A stretch of 64,000 bases of DNA. Origin: Campylobacter sp. MIT 99-7217. Lineage in GTDB: Bacteria; Campylobacterota; Campylobacteria; Campylobacterales; Campylobacteraceae. Below the pieces are notes generated by a model, which worked only from the letters and a program-made list of their open reading frames with translations, was not told where the DNA came from and searched no databases. The position numbers were made by a program, and so were the translations under genes. Location of the stretch: positions 20,358-84,357 of the forward strand of contig NZ_QHLJ01000007.1 of the NCBI RefSeq assembly GCF_006864365.1, written 5' to 3'. Below are positions 57,316-64,000 of this stretch, piece by piece. Numbering within the stretch: position 1 is the first letter of the stretch; each line of letters opens with the position of its first letter.

Positions 57316-58088
57316 TACAAAAACCTGAAATTTGAAAAGGTCAAGGTCGCATAAACGCCTATAGCCACACAAGATATAATAATAGCTACATTCGTGATCC
57401 TGCTTATGCCTATTTGAATATAATTTTGCAAAATATCAATAACCGAGTTGATAAAAAATACACCCGGTATCAAATACAAAATACTCGTTCCAAGTGCTAC
57501 TTCAGGCGTTTGTGTACAGTCAAATTTCGTTCCCCAAAAAGTAAGATAAGAAGATAAAAATGAACAAATAATACACTGAATCCGTTCATCTAAACGCATA
57601 TAAGTAAATAATACCCTTAAACTCGTTCCTAAAAGCGTAGCAAAAAGCACTATGATCATAGTTCCAAAATCTCCCTCAAAAAGCCTTGAAAGAGCTGCAT
57701 TAGCTATACTTTGTAAAATGATATAATAATAAAAAGGTCGCTTTTGTATCCTAATGAGTTTTTTAAAACATCTTTTTGCTACCCTAAGATCATGAATATG
57801 ATCATAAATTGCCCAAGAAAGAGCGCTAAGATCTCTTACTAAAGAAAAATTTAAATGTGTAGGCTTTAAGGTGATAAGATAGCTTCTAAAACTTGAATAA
57901 TCTTGCGGATCGACTATACTCACATTGATATGAGCAAAAGAAAAATTAAGCGTTAAAGTATAACCAAAGGTTTCAGCTATACGCTTTGCACAACGATTTA
58001 CCCTAGAGCTATAAGTTCCTATAGATCCCATAGCACGAACATAATCTATCAAAAAATCACTTAATTCTTGAATATCAGGCTTTTGCAT
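57315..58088 (-). CDS. Threonine/serine exporter family, ThrE N-terminal half-like (YjjP/DUF1212 type)
   Basis: The 257-residue protein has a cytoplasmic N-terminal domain (IDYVRAMGSIGTYSSRVNRCAKRIAETFG, the DUF1212 pattern) and about five membrane segments, with YLIPGVFFINSVIDILQNY as the second conserved block. It pairs with the next gene to make a full exporter. I recall the two as Cj1166c and Cj1165c, next to the lactate-dehydrogenase-like gene Cj1167, as here. Confidence 0.87.
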   Translation of the reverse strand: MQKPDIQELSDFLIDYVRAMGSIGTYSSRVNRCAKRIAETFGYTLTLNFSFAHINVSIVDPQDYSSFRSYLITLKPTHLNFSLVRDLSALSWAIYDHIHDLRVAKRCFKKLIRIQKRPFYYYIILQSIANAALSRLFEGDFGTMIIVLFATLLGTSLRVLFTYMRLDERIQCIICSFLSSYLTFWGTKFDCTQTPEVALGTSILYLIPGVFFINSVIDILQNYIQIGISRITNVAIIISCVAIGVYATLTFSNFRFL

Positions 58089-58211
58089 ACTTTTAAACTT
58101 TAATGTTAAATTGATGAGAAAAGTATAACAAAAAAAGAATATCCTTTAGAAAAATTTAAAAAATATTTTAGTTAAATTTCATTACAATCAAGAGTTTTAA
58201 AAGGAGATAAA

Positions 58212-59153
58212 ATGTCAAATAAAGTTGGTATAGTAGGCTTAGGTTATGTGGGTGCAGCAAGTGCTTTTAGCTTGGTTGCAAAGTCAATGTGTGATGAAGT
58301 GGTGCTTATAGATATAAAAACCGACCTAGCCATAGCTCATGCTAGGGACTTAGAAGATGCTCTCACGCTCAACAACTCTCATACAAAAATTTCTTACGCA
58401 CAGGATATAACAGAACTTGCAAGCTGCGATGTGATCATTTTAGCCTTTAGGAAGGTGCATTTTGACACACTTCCAACCCGTCTTGCAGAGCTTGAAAACA
58501 ACATAGAAGAACTTACAAAAATCATCTTACCCCTCAAAAAAGCTGGTTTTAAGGGCTTTTACATAGTCGCTACAAATCCAAATGATAGCATAGTGTATTA
58601 CACTCAAAAACTAAGCGGACTTGATAAAAACCGAGTTTTTGGCTCAGGCACAAATTTAGATAGCTCAAGGCTTCGCAAAATGCTAGCAAAAGACTTAAGC
58701 TTAAATCCTTGCAATATACAAGCTTTTATGATAGGAGAGCATGGAGATAGTCAGTTTGCGTATTTTTCCAAGGCAAGTATTTATGGGGCTAATTTTTTAG
58801 AATTTTACAAAAACAAACTTGGAAGAAATCTTGATACTCAAAGTATAGAAAAAGCTGTTATCAATGAGGGTTATTTTATTTACAACAAAAAAGGTCGCAC
58901 AGAATACGGCATAGGAAGCTCTTGTGCAAGTTTAGCTGAGGCTGTGCTTAAGGATAAAAGACTTGTTTTTCCTGTTTCAAGTGTTTTTGAAGACTATGCG
59001 ATTTCTTATCCTTGTATCATCGGTAAAAACGGGATTGAAGAGGTTTTACAATGTAAATTTGATGATACTGAAAAAGAAAAACTCAAACAAACTATAAATG
59101 CTGTAAAAGAAGCTATACTCAGCGTCAAAGATAAGGTAAAAAGCTATCTTTAA
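58212..59153 (+). CDS. ldh: L-lactate/malate dehydrogenase-family protein (LDH-like, divergent)
   Basis: The 313-residue NAD-dependent enzyme has the Rossmann motif GIVGLGYVGAASAF, the NAD-ribose Asp in VVLIDIKTD, ATNPNDSIV, NLDSSRLR with substrate-binding Asp/Arg, and the catalytic His in IGEHGDSQFA. The substrate-specificity loop (about residues 78-92, FRKVHFDTLPTRL) lacks the usual QxxGETR pattern of lactate dehydrogenase and the Arg of malate dehydrogenase, so the substrate is uncertain. AAAAGGAGA precedes the ATG. It diverges from the ThrE-like pair. Confidence 0.75.
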   Translation: MSNKVGIVGLGYVGAASAFSLVAKSMCDEVVLIDIKTDLAIAHARDLEDALTLNNSHTKISYAQDITELASCDVIILAFRKVHFDTLPTRLAELENNIEELTKIILPLKKAGFKGFYIVATNPNDSIVYYTQKLSGLDKNRVFGSGTNLDSSRLRKMLAKDLSLNPCNIQAFMIGEHGDSQFAYFSKASIYGANFLEFYKNKLGRNLDTQSIEKAVINEGYFIYNKKGRTEYGIGSSCASLAEAVLKDKRLVFPVSSVFEDYAISYPCIIGKNGIEEVLQCKFDDTEKEKLKQTINAVKEAILSVKDKVKSYL

Positions 59154-59160
59154 ATACGCT

Positions 59161-59197
59161 CTTAAATAGCGAGGTATTTAAAATCTTGCTATTTAAG
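59161..59197. repeat. Inverted repeat downstream of the LDH-like gene
   Basis: CTTAAATAGC (59161-59170) pairs perfectly with GCTATTTAAG (59188-59197), with a 17-base loop. It lacks a T-run, so it is a weak terminator candidate or a regulatory site in the gap before the EF-hand gene. Confidence 0.5.
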
Positions 59198-59226
59198 CCT
59201 ACAAAACTCTTCATTTTTTTCGAATT

Positions 59227-59236
59227 TAACCGATAT
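59227..59236 (+). promoter_or_regulatory. Sigma-28-like -10 element
   Basis: AACCGATAT, the Campylobacter flagellar sigma-28 (FliA) -10 form, lies about 28 bases before the EF-hand gene start. A -35 element is not clear. The assignment is by resemblance only. Confidence 0.35.
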
Positions 59237-59263
59237 TTGCAAGGACATACTAAGGAGATACAT

Positions 59264-60484
59264 ATGTTTCAAGAACTTTTTTCTAAATTTAGCCCCTTTA
59301 CTCAAACAAAAACATCAAATACCCTATATAAATCCTTTGAATTAAAACTCAATCCTCGCATAAATTCCCTTGTCAAAAACGAAGAAAAAGCAGATATAAA
59401 AACAGAACTTAGCGCAGAAGAAAAAAGAACTCAAAGGCTTGAAGATGAAAAGGTTTTTTCTCAAAAGATAAGCGACAAGGTCAAAGAAGCAGAAAAAGGA
59501 CTTATCAGCGTTTATTTTAGAGATCCTATCACGCAAAAACTAACAAGAAGTGCCTTAAGTGAAGAAAGCATAAACAGGCTAGGAAAAGAATTTGGGCAAG
59601 AAGAGCTAAAAAGAAGGCATGATGGCTCTTATGTTTTAAATGGAAAAGCTGAAAGTTTTGTATCAGGCTGGTATGCGGATATTGCTTATACTCGTGGCTA
59701 TCTTGCAAGCGATAAGGATAAGGACGGCTTTTTAAATGATAATGAGCTTTCAAATGTGCGTGGCGGTTTTCTTGCACAAGAAGTTGCAGGAAAGGGCTAT
59801 ATGGTGCAATCTTACGCAAAACTTGGAGGAGAAGCAAGGGTTTTTGAAAGCCTTGGCTTTTTTGGCGAGGATACAACGCTTCATCAAACAAGTAAAAATT
59901 TTAAAGAACTGCGTCCTTATGATACAAGTGATGATTTTTATGCAGGTAAAACCATAGGACTTGAGCTTGATAAAATGGTACTTAAGGATTCAAATTTAGA
60001 CGGAAAGCTAACTTATGAGGAAAGTGGGATAAGCAAATTTCAGGGCGAAGGGGATTTGGATATTTATCAAAAGCTTGATGTAAGTATGCTTTTTACTATA
60101 GAACAAAGCAACAAGGCTGATGCTATAAGCGTTAAGGGTATATTAGACAAGCTTAATGAGGGGATTAAATTTGAGGATTTAGAAGAAACAGAGCAAGTGA
60201 TTTTAAGAATGCATTTGCTTGATGAGCTTTTTGATGAAAAAACAGCCTATGCTGATAAAACTTATCCTGAGTTTAATGAGGAAAAATTTAAGGATTTTTA
60301 TGAGCATTTTGTAGAAAGCTTTAAGAAAAGAAGTGCTGAATTTATAGGTCTTAGTAGCGAAGAAGCCTCAAAGCTTGATTATGAAAATTTAAGCAAATTA
60401 GTTGAAGAAATGAGTGCAAACTTTGAAATAACAAATTCGTCTAGTTATGATGAGATCGTGAATTTGGTCGCCATTTGGGCTTAA
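59264..60484 (+). CDS. EF-hand calcium-binding protein of unknown function
   Basis: The ATG at 59264 follows AAGGAG at 59252-59257; an upstream in-frame extension lacks a ribosome-binding site. The 406-residue protein has no signal peptide. Two complete EF-hand loops are visible: residues 150-161 (DKDKDGFLNDNE) and 242-253 (DSNLDGKLTYEE). A coiled-coil Lys/Glu-rich segment (about residues 40-75) comes first, and the C-terminus is acidic and helical. A sigma-28-like element upstream suggests co-expression with flagella, such as proteins exported by the flagellar apparatus. I do not recognise the family. Confidence 0.75.
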   Translation: MFQELFSKFSPFTQTKTSNTLYKSFELKLNPRINSLVKNEEKADIKTELSAEEKRTQRLEDEKVFSQKISDKVKEAEKGLISVYFRDPITQKLTRSALSEESINRLGKEFGQEELKRRHDGSYVLNGKAESFVSGWYADIAYTRGYLASDKDKDGFLNDNELSNVRGGFLAQEVAGKGYMVQSYAKLGGEARVFESLGFFGEDTTLHQTSKNFKELRPYDTSDDFYAGKTIGLELDKMVLKDSNLDGKLTYEESGISKFQGEGDLDIYQKLDVSMLFTIEQSNKADAISVKGILDKLNEGIKFEDLEETEQVILRMHLLDELFDEKTAYADKTYPEFNEEKFKDFYEHFVESFKKRSAEFIGLSSEEASKLDYENLSKLVEEMSANFEITNSSSYDEIVNLVAIWA

Positions 60485-60489
60485 ATTCA

Positions 60490-60996
60490 TTAAATGCAGT
60501 TTAAAATATGATAAAACTCGGCACTTACAAAACTTGGAGGATATGGAACTTGCACGGAAAATTTTTTATAAGTATTTCCGGGTAGAGAAGTTACGATTTG
60601 GATATTATAAGAAACCTTTCCGGGTGTCCTACTTTTAGGAACATTTTTAGCATTTGGGTTAAAAATTTCATTAGAACTCCCCCTTTTATCGACTATGGTA
60701 AGCTCTAAAAAACATTTATTTAAAGGGTGTTCTGTAAGATTTGTTACTCTTCCTGAGATCACTATACTTTCAGTGCGTAAATTTCTAGCAAAGCGAAGTT
60801 CAGAAAGGCTAGCTTGTTTTATGTATTGGTTGATTGTCAAAAATAAAGAATAAATCAATATAGCCGTCCATAAAGCATTTATCGAATAACACGCTATAGC
60901 CGTTTGAAGCTTTTTTGTCTTAAGATAAATAAGGACATTAAGGAAGCAAAAAGCAATGATACAAACAACACAAACAACGATATGAAAGATAGACAT
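60490..60996 (-). CDS. DUF2393-like membrane protein (copy 2)
   Basis: The 168-residue protein has two N-terminal hydrophobic segments and an extracytoplasmic beta-rich domain (ESIVISGRVTNLTEHPLNKCFLELTIVD, then KKFSVQVPYPPSF). It resembles the neighbouring upstream gene in layout (two helices, then a domain with NLTEHPLNKC against NLSKYNFSHC). I recall them as Cj0266c and Cj0267c. The function is unknown. The gene starts directly after the stop of the first copy. Confidence 0.75.
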   Translation of the reverse strand: MSIFHIVVCVVCIIAFCFLNVLIYLKTKKLQTAIACYSINALWTAILIYSLFLTINQYIKQASLSELRFARNLRTESIVISGRVTNLTEHPLNKCFLELTIVDKRGSSNEIFNPNAKNVPKSRTPGKVSYNIQIVTSLPGNTYKKFSVQVPYPPSFVSAEFYHILNCI

Positions 60997-61527
60997 TTAA
61001 AAACACTCGCTACTAAGTTGTATAGAAAAATTACCATCGCCTTTAAAACGCTCAAAACTCACTCTTTGAGTCCTTGTTTCTCCCTTACTTAAATTTCTAT
61101 CAAGAATTTTACTTTTAAGCTTAAAAGGAATATATTTATTTTTAAAATTTTTCAAAGAACTAGCATTTTCATCTTGGGCATGATATAAGCTTGTATATAT
61201 TTTACAATGCGAGAAATTATATTTTGAAAGATTAGTGATATTAAAATCTATGACAAAATTATCCTCATTATACACTCTTTGAGAAACAACAGCCGTTTGC
61301 CTTTTTCTTACAAAATCATCTATAAAATGATAGCCATAGTAAAACAAACAAGCACAACCCACAAAGTCAAAAACAATAATAAACATTGAGATAATAGGGC
61401 GATTTCTTAAAAAAACAACAAGTAGTAAAACACTGATAAAAACGAAAATCACCAAGAAAAAAAATACAAAATCCACAGGATACAAATGATGTGTATAAAA
61501 GAAAAACATTTCTTTAAAATTTTGCAT
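60997..61527 (-). CDS. DUF2393-like membrane protein (copy 1)
   Basis: The 176-residue protein has two N-terminal hydrophobic segments (YPVDFVFFFLVIFVFISVLLL and ISMFIIVFDFVGCACLFYYG) and an outside domain (FVIDFNITNLSKYNFSHCKIYTSL) that resembles the next gene's product. The pair probably arose by duplication. It lies 48 bases after the SPFH protein gene, with which it may be co-transcribed and form a membrane complex. Function unknown. Confidence 0.75.
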   Translation of the reverse strand: MQNFKEMFFFYTHHLYPVDFVFFFLVIFVFISVLLLVVFLRNRPIISMFIIVFDFVGCACLFYYGYHFIDDFVRKRQTAVVSQRVYNEDNFVIDFNITNLSKYNFSHCKIYTSLYHAQDENASSLKNFKNKYIPFKLKSKILDRNLSKGETRTQRVSFERFKGDGNFSIQLSSECF

Positions 61528-61575
61528 TTTTTCCCTTTATCTATCCTTGCTAAAAGCTTTATAGCAAGGATAAAA

Positions 61576-62640
61576 TTAGCGACTTATCGCACTTTGCTGC
61601 TTGGCGTCCTTTGTATCAACCCATATATTTGGCACAGCTCCACCCGGAGTTAGGAAAATTTTAGCATCGGTATTTGTTTTCAATGCCTCGTTAAATTTAC
61701 CTTGAACTTCGATTTGTTTTAGATTAAGCAAGGGGTTATTTAAAGAATTTGCGATCTCTTTGTTTGCATAAGCTTGTGCGTCTGCTTCTATCCTTGCTGC
61801 ATCAGCACGACCCTTTGAGCTGATGATCGTTGCATTTGCCTCACCTTCTGCTAAAGTAGCTTTTTTGATAGCTTCTTGAGCTGCTCTTTCAGCTTCTTGC
61901 TTAGCGATTTGCACAAGCTCGATTTGCTGTTTTACCCCAGCAGGAAGGACGATTTCTCTTAATTGAACCGAATTTAAAGTAACAGGTTTATTTGGCAGAT
62001 TAGCAATGATTCTTCCTATATCTTCGTTGATTTGTGAGGCTATGGCATTTCTGTTTGCAGGAAGTTCCTCAGCTGTATATTTACCGACAACACTTCGCAC
62101 CACATCACGCACGGTTGGATCGATGATCTTATCTTCCCAGTTTGTGTTCCAAGTAGCTATGGTTTGAGGCACGACAGCTTCATTAAGGCTGTATTGCACG
62201 GTTACATCGATAGATACGCTAAGACCACGACTATCAAGCACTGATATAGAGCTTTTGTTGATAACGCCTGAGCCTCTGTTAAGATTGCTCTCATTAACGC
62301 CCTCAACCGAAGCATAAGTTACTTGACGCACCTTAGTATCTACGATAATGATCTTTTGAAAAAGAGGTATAAAAAAGTGTAGCCCAGGTCCTAAAGCCTT
62401 AGAGTCAAACTCCCCTGTAGTTACCTTTATACCCATTTCCCCTGAATTAACGATAGCAAAAGGTCTTGCAAGGACAAATAAAAGTATCAAGATAATGGCC
62501 GTGTAAATTGCTGGAGCAAATTTACCAAAGCCTTTAAAATTAAACTCTGGAGCTTTAAAATTCCCAAAGGGTTGAGAATTTTTATTTCCTGAGTTAGAAC
62601 CATTTTTTTTGTTAAAATAATCATTCAAATCCGCTGGCAT
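61576..62640 (-). CDS. SPFH/prohibitin-family membrane protein
   Basis: The 354-residue protein has a short Asn/Gly-rich N-terminus, one membrane helix (APAIYTAIILILLFVLARPF) and a band-7 domain (IKVTTGEFDSKALGPGLHFFIPLFQKIIIVD, NLNRGSG). A coiled coil rich in Ala/Glu follows (KQEAERAAQEAIKKATLAEGEA). This is the prohibitin/HflK-like pattern, which forms ring assemblies at the inner membrane that control FtsH or other partners. It lies between ilvE and the DUF2393-like pair, an order I recall as Cj0269c-Cj0266c. Confidence 0.88.
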   Translation of the reverse strand: MPADLNDYFNKKNGSNSGNKNSQPFGNFKAPEFNFKGFGKFAPAIYTAIILILLFVLARPFAIVNSGEMGIKVTTGEFDSKALGPGLHFFIPLFQKIIIVDTKVRQVTYASVEGVNESNLNRGSGVINKSSISVLDSRGLSVSIDVTVQYSLNEAVVPQTIATWNTNWEDKIIDPTVRDVVRSVVGKYTAEELPANRNAIASQINEDIGRIIANLPNKPVTLNSVQLREIVLPAGVKQQIELVQIAKQEAERAAQEAIKKATLAEGEANATIISSKGRADAARIEADAQAYANKEIANSLNNPLLNLKQIEVQGKFNEALKTNTDAKIFLTPGGAVPNIWVDTKDAKQQSAISR

Positions 62641-62649
62641 TTTTTCCCT

Positions 62650-63570
62650 TTAAATATAAGTAAGCATAGAAGCAAATTTAGCATTTCGCCCATACACAAC
62701 ATCAAAATACGCATTTTGCAAAAGCTTAGTAAGCTCTCCTCTTAGACCATTTCCTATCACTCTTGTATCGATATTGTTTATCGGTGTGATCTCAGCTGCT
62801 GTTCCTGTGAAAAAGGCTTCATCAGCCGTAAAAGCCTCATCTCTTGAAATTCTTTGTCTAAGCACCTTTAAGCCCAAATCCTCAGCTATTTGTATGACAG
62901 TATCTTGAGTTATGCTTTTTAATGAAAAATCATTTGGCGGAGTGATCAAAACGCCATTTTTTACGATAAAAAAGCATTCTCCTGTTCCCTCAGCGATAAA
63001 GCCCTCTTCATCAAGCATTAAAGCCTCTTCATATCCAGCATCGATAGCTTCGGCTTTTGCGATCTGTGAATTTAAGTAGTTTGCACTTGCTTTGGCTTTA
63101 TTCATGGAAGATTTTGCACTATTTCTAATGAGCGAAGAAATTTTTACCTTTATGCCCTTTTCTAAGCCCTCTTCCCCAAGATAAGCTCCTATTTCCCATG
63201 CGGCTATAGCTACTCTAACAGGGGATTTAAGATGATAAACTCCCATTTCTCCGTCTCCTAAGAAGATCAAAGGTCTAAGATAGGTGTTGTTTTTAAATTC
63301 ATTTGCCTTAATGACATCAATTTGCGCTTTTTCAAGCTCTTCTTTAGAAAAAGGACATTTTAAAAGTGTGATTTTAGCGGATTCTAAAAGTCTTTTTGTA
63401 TGATCTTGCAATCTAAAAATAGCCAAACCCTTATCGCTCTTATACGCTCTAGTTCCCTCAAAAACAGCATTTCCATAATGCAAAGAGTGCGACAAAACAT
63501 GGACATTTGCATCCTTAAAATCAACCATTTTGCCGTCAAACCAAATTTTTTGTGCTGAAACTTTCATCAC
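62650..63570 (-). CDS. ilvE: Branched-chain amino acid aminotransferase
   Basis: The 306-residue class IV PLP enzyme catalyses the last step of leucine, isoleucine and valine synthesis. Markers are WFDGKMVDFKDANVHVLSHSLHYG, VFEGTRAY, NKAKASANYLNSQIAKAEA with the PLP Lys, and GTAAEITPINNIDTRVIGNG. Length and start are normal. It is the first gene of the minus-strand run toward the SPFH protein and diverges from the phase-variable gene across about 250 bases. Confidence 0.96.
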   Translation of the reverse strand: MMKVSAQKIWFDGKMVDFKDANVHVLSHSLHYGNAVFEGTRAYKSDKGLAIFRLQDHTKRLLESAKITLLKCPFSKEELEKAQIDVIKANEFKNNTYLRPLIFLGDGEMGVYHLKSPVRVAIAAWEIGAYLGEEGLEKGIKVKISSLIRNSAKSSMNKAKASANYLNSQIAKAEAIDAGYEEALMLDEEGFIAEGTGECFFIVKNGVLITPPNDFSLKSITQDTVIQIAEDLGLKVLRQRISRDEAFTADEAFFTGTAAEITPINNIDTRVIGNGLRGELTKLLQNAYFDVVYGRNAKFASMLTYI

Positions 63571-63818
63571 TCAATTCCTCATTAACTAAAAATTTAAACT
63601 AGGTTAAAATTATAGCTAAAATATACTAAATATAATTTAACATATAAAAAATATCTTTAATTTTTAAAATTTAAAGCCTTGATGATTGGAACAAAAAATT
63701 ACACATTATTCTTTAAATTCTTTAGAAAAAATGATCTTTTATTAAAGATAATTTAAGTATCATAAGCTTATAATTCTATCTTAGTTTTTATAATTTTTAT
63801 CAAAATAAAAGGAGTTTC
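63571..63818 (+). promoter_or_regulatory. Promoter region of the phase-variable receptor gene and of ilvE
   Basis: The divergent intergenic region is AT-rich. TATAAT (about 63770-63775) lies 45-50 bases before the receptor ATG. A sequence GATAATTTAAGTATCAT around 63748-63764 resembles a weak Fur-type palindrome, which would fit an iron-regulated receptor. The ilvE promoter must lie on the minus strand in the same region; I cannot identify it. Confidence 0.35.
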
Positions 63819-64000
63819 ATGGATATTCAAAAGAAAATTTGTTTTTCTATCGTTCTTTCTTCTTTGCTTTTTGCAGAAACAAATACTACGATAAAAAATG
63901 GGGGGGGGGGGCTTCAACTTATAAGCTTGATGCTTCTGTTGTAAATGCAAATGCCTTTGCTTATCAATCAGGACAAGAAATAAACTCCCAAACTTTAAAA
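63819..64000 (+). pseudogene. Probable TonB-dependent receptor gene, phase-variable, OFF in this copy (window-truncated)
   Basis: The ATG at 63819 follows AAGGAG and encodes a signal-peptide-like start (QKKICFSIVLSSLLFAETN). At 63900-63911 a run of 12 G follows, after which the frame stops at TAA 63942-63944. With 10 or 13 G the frame would stay open to the window end, reading STYKLDASVVNANAFAYQS, which resembles the plug-domain start of TonB-dependent receptors. It is counted as out of frame in this copy, not dead. The annotation of the class is uncertain, because only 60 codons are visible. Confidence 0.6.
63900..63911 (+). repeat. Poly-G tract (12 G), phase-variation switch
   Basis: Twelve consecutive G bases start at the first base of codon 28. 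Strand slippage at such tracts changes reading frame in Campylobacter. Here 12 (and 11) is OFF and 10 or 13 is ON. It is the only long G or C homopolymer that I found in the window. Confidence 0.9.

Overview
This window looks like part of a Campylobacter chromosome, close to the thermotolerant C. jejuni group. The evidence is the low G+C content, the Campylobacter-type 16S rRNA 5' end at the left edge, gene sets and operon orders that I recall from C. jejuni, and a poly-G phase-variation tract at the right edge. I cannot fix the species. The comparisons with C. jejuni gene order are from memory, not from an alignment.

Layout. 1-1061: the 5' third of a minus-strand 16S rRNA gene and its leader with two boxA-like elements. 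1062-6204: an aldo/keto reductase, a gene remnant, two tandem NhaA Na+/H+ antiporters, an NlpC/P60 lipoprotein and MurI. 6208-11838 (minus): a Tat-exported two-subunit gluconate-dehydrogenase-like oxidoreductase, then RsmE, a membrane protein, a c-type cytochrome lipoprotein, QueD and QueE. 11979-16214 (plus): fabZ-lpxA-clpX-mreB-mreC. 16209-22874 (minus): a chemotaxis receptor, a pseudopilin, an ArnT-like membrane glycosyltransferase, moaA, two small proteins and a UbiA-family prenyltransferase. 22946-27682 (plus): miaA, rpmE, rsmI, a SpoU methyltransferase, a RodZ-like protein and a periplasmic protein. 27683-29956 (minus): murD and mraY.

30086-36617 is the most unusual block. A Fur-box-like site precedes two tandem paralogous periplasmic binding proteins, a FecCD-type permease, an ATPase, a pseudoazurin-type cupredoxin, an ATP-grasp enzyme and a FUSC-family membrane protein. 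This looks like an iron-regulated metal-chelate uptake locus with uncharacterised accessory genes. 36699-37380 holds rplU-rpmA with a structured leader. 37522-39367 is a compact type II-like restriction-modification pair lying between rpmA and recO. 40076-47699 (minus) is a PBP1C and alpha-2-macroglobulin pair. 47830-50725 holds a small periplasmic protein, an MscS channel and a beta-carbonic anhydrase. 50876-56695 (plus) is the run BI-1, secG, frr, pyrE, RDD, nrdB, pncB-like, pcm. 56785-59153 holds a split ThrE-type exporter and a divergent lactate-dehydrogenase-like gene. 59264-63570 holds an EF-hand protein behind a sigma-28-like element, two DUF2393-like proteins, an SPFH protein and ilvE.

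The window ends inside a probable TonB-dependent receptor gene (63819 onward). A 12-G tract puts its downstream reading frame out of phase in this copy, so it is predicted OFF. Apart from the restriction-modification pair and the metal-uptake block the content is mostly core metabolism, envelope and translation genes. I saw no tRNA, insertion sequence, prophage or CRISPR array.
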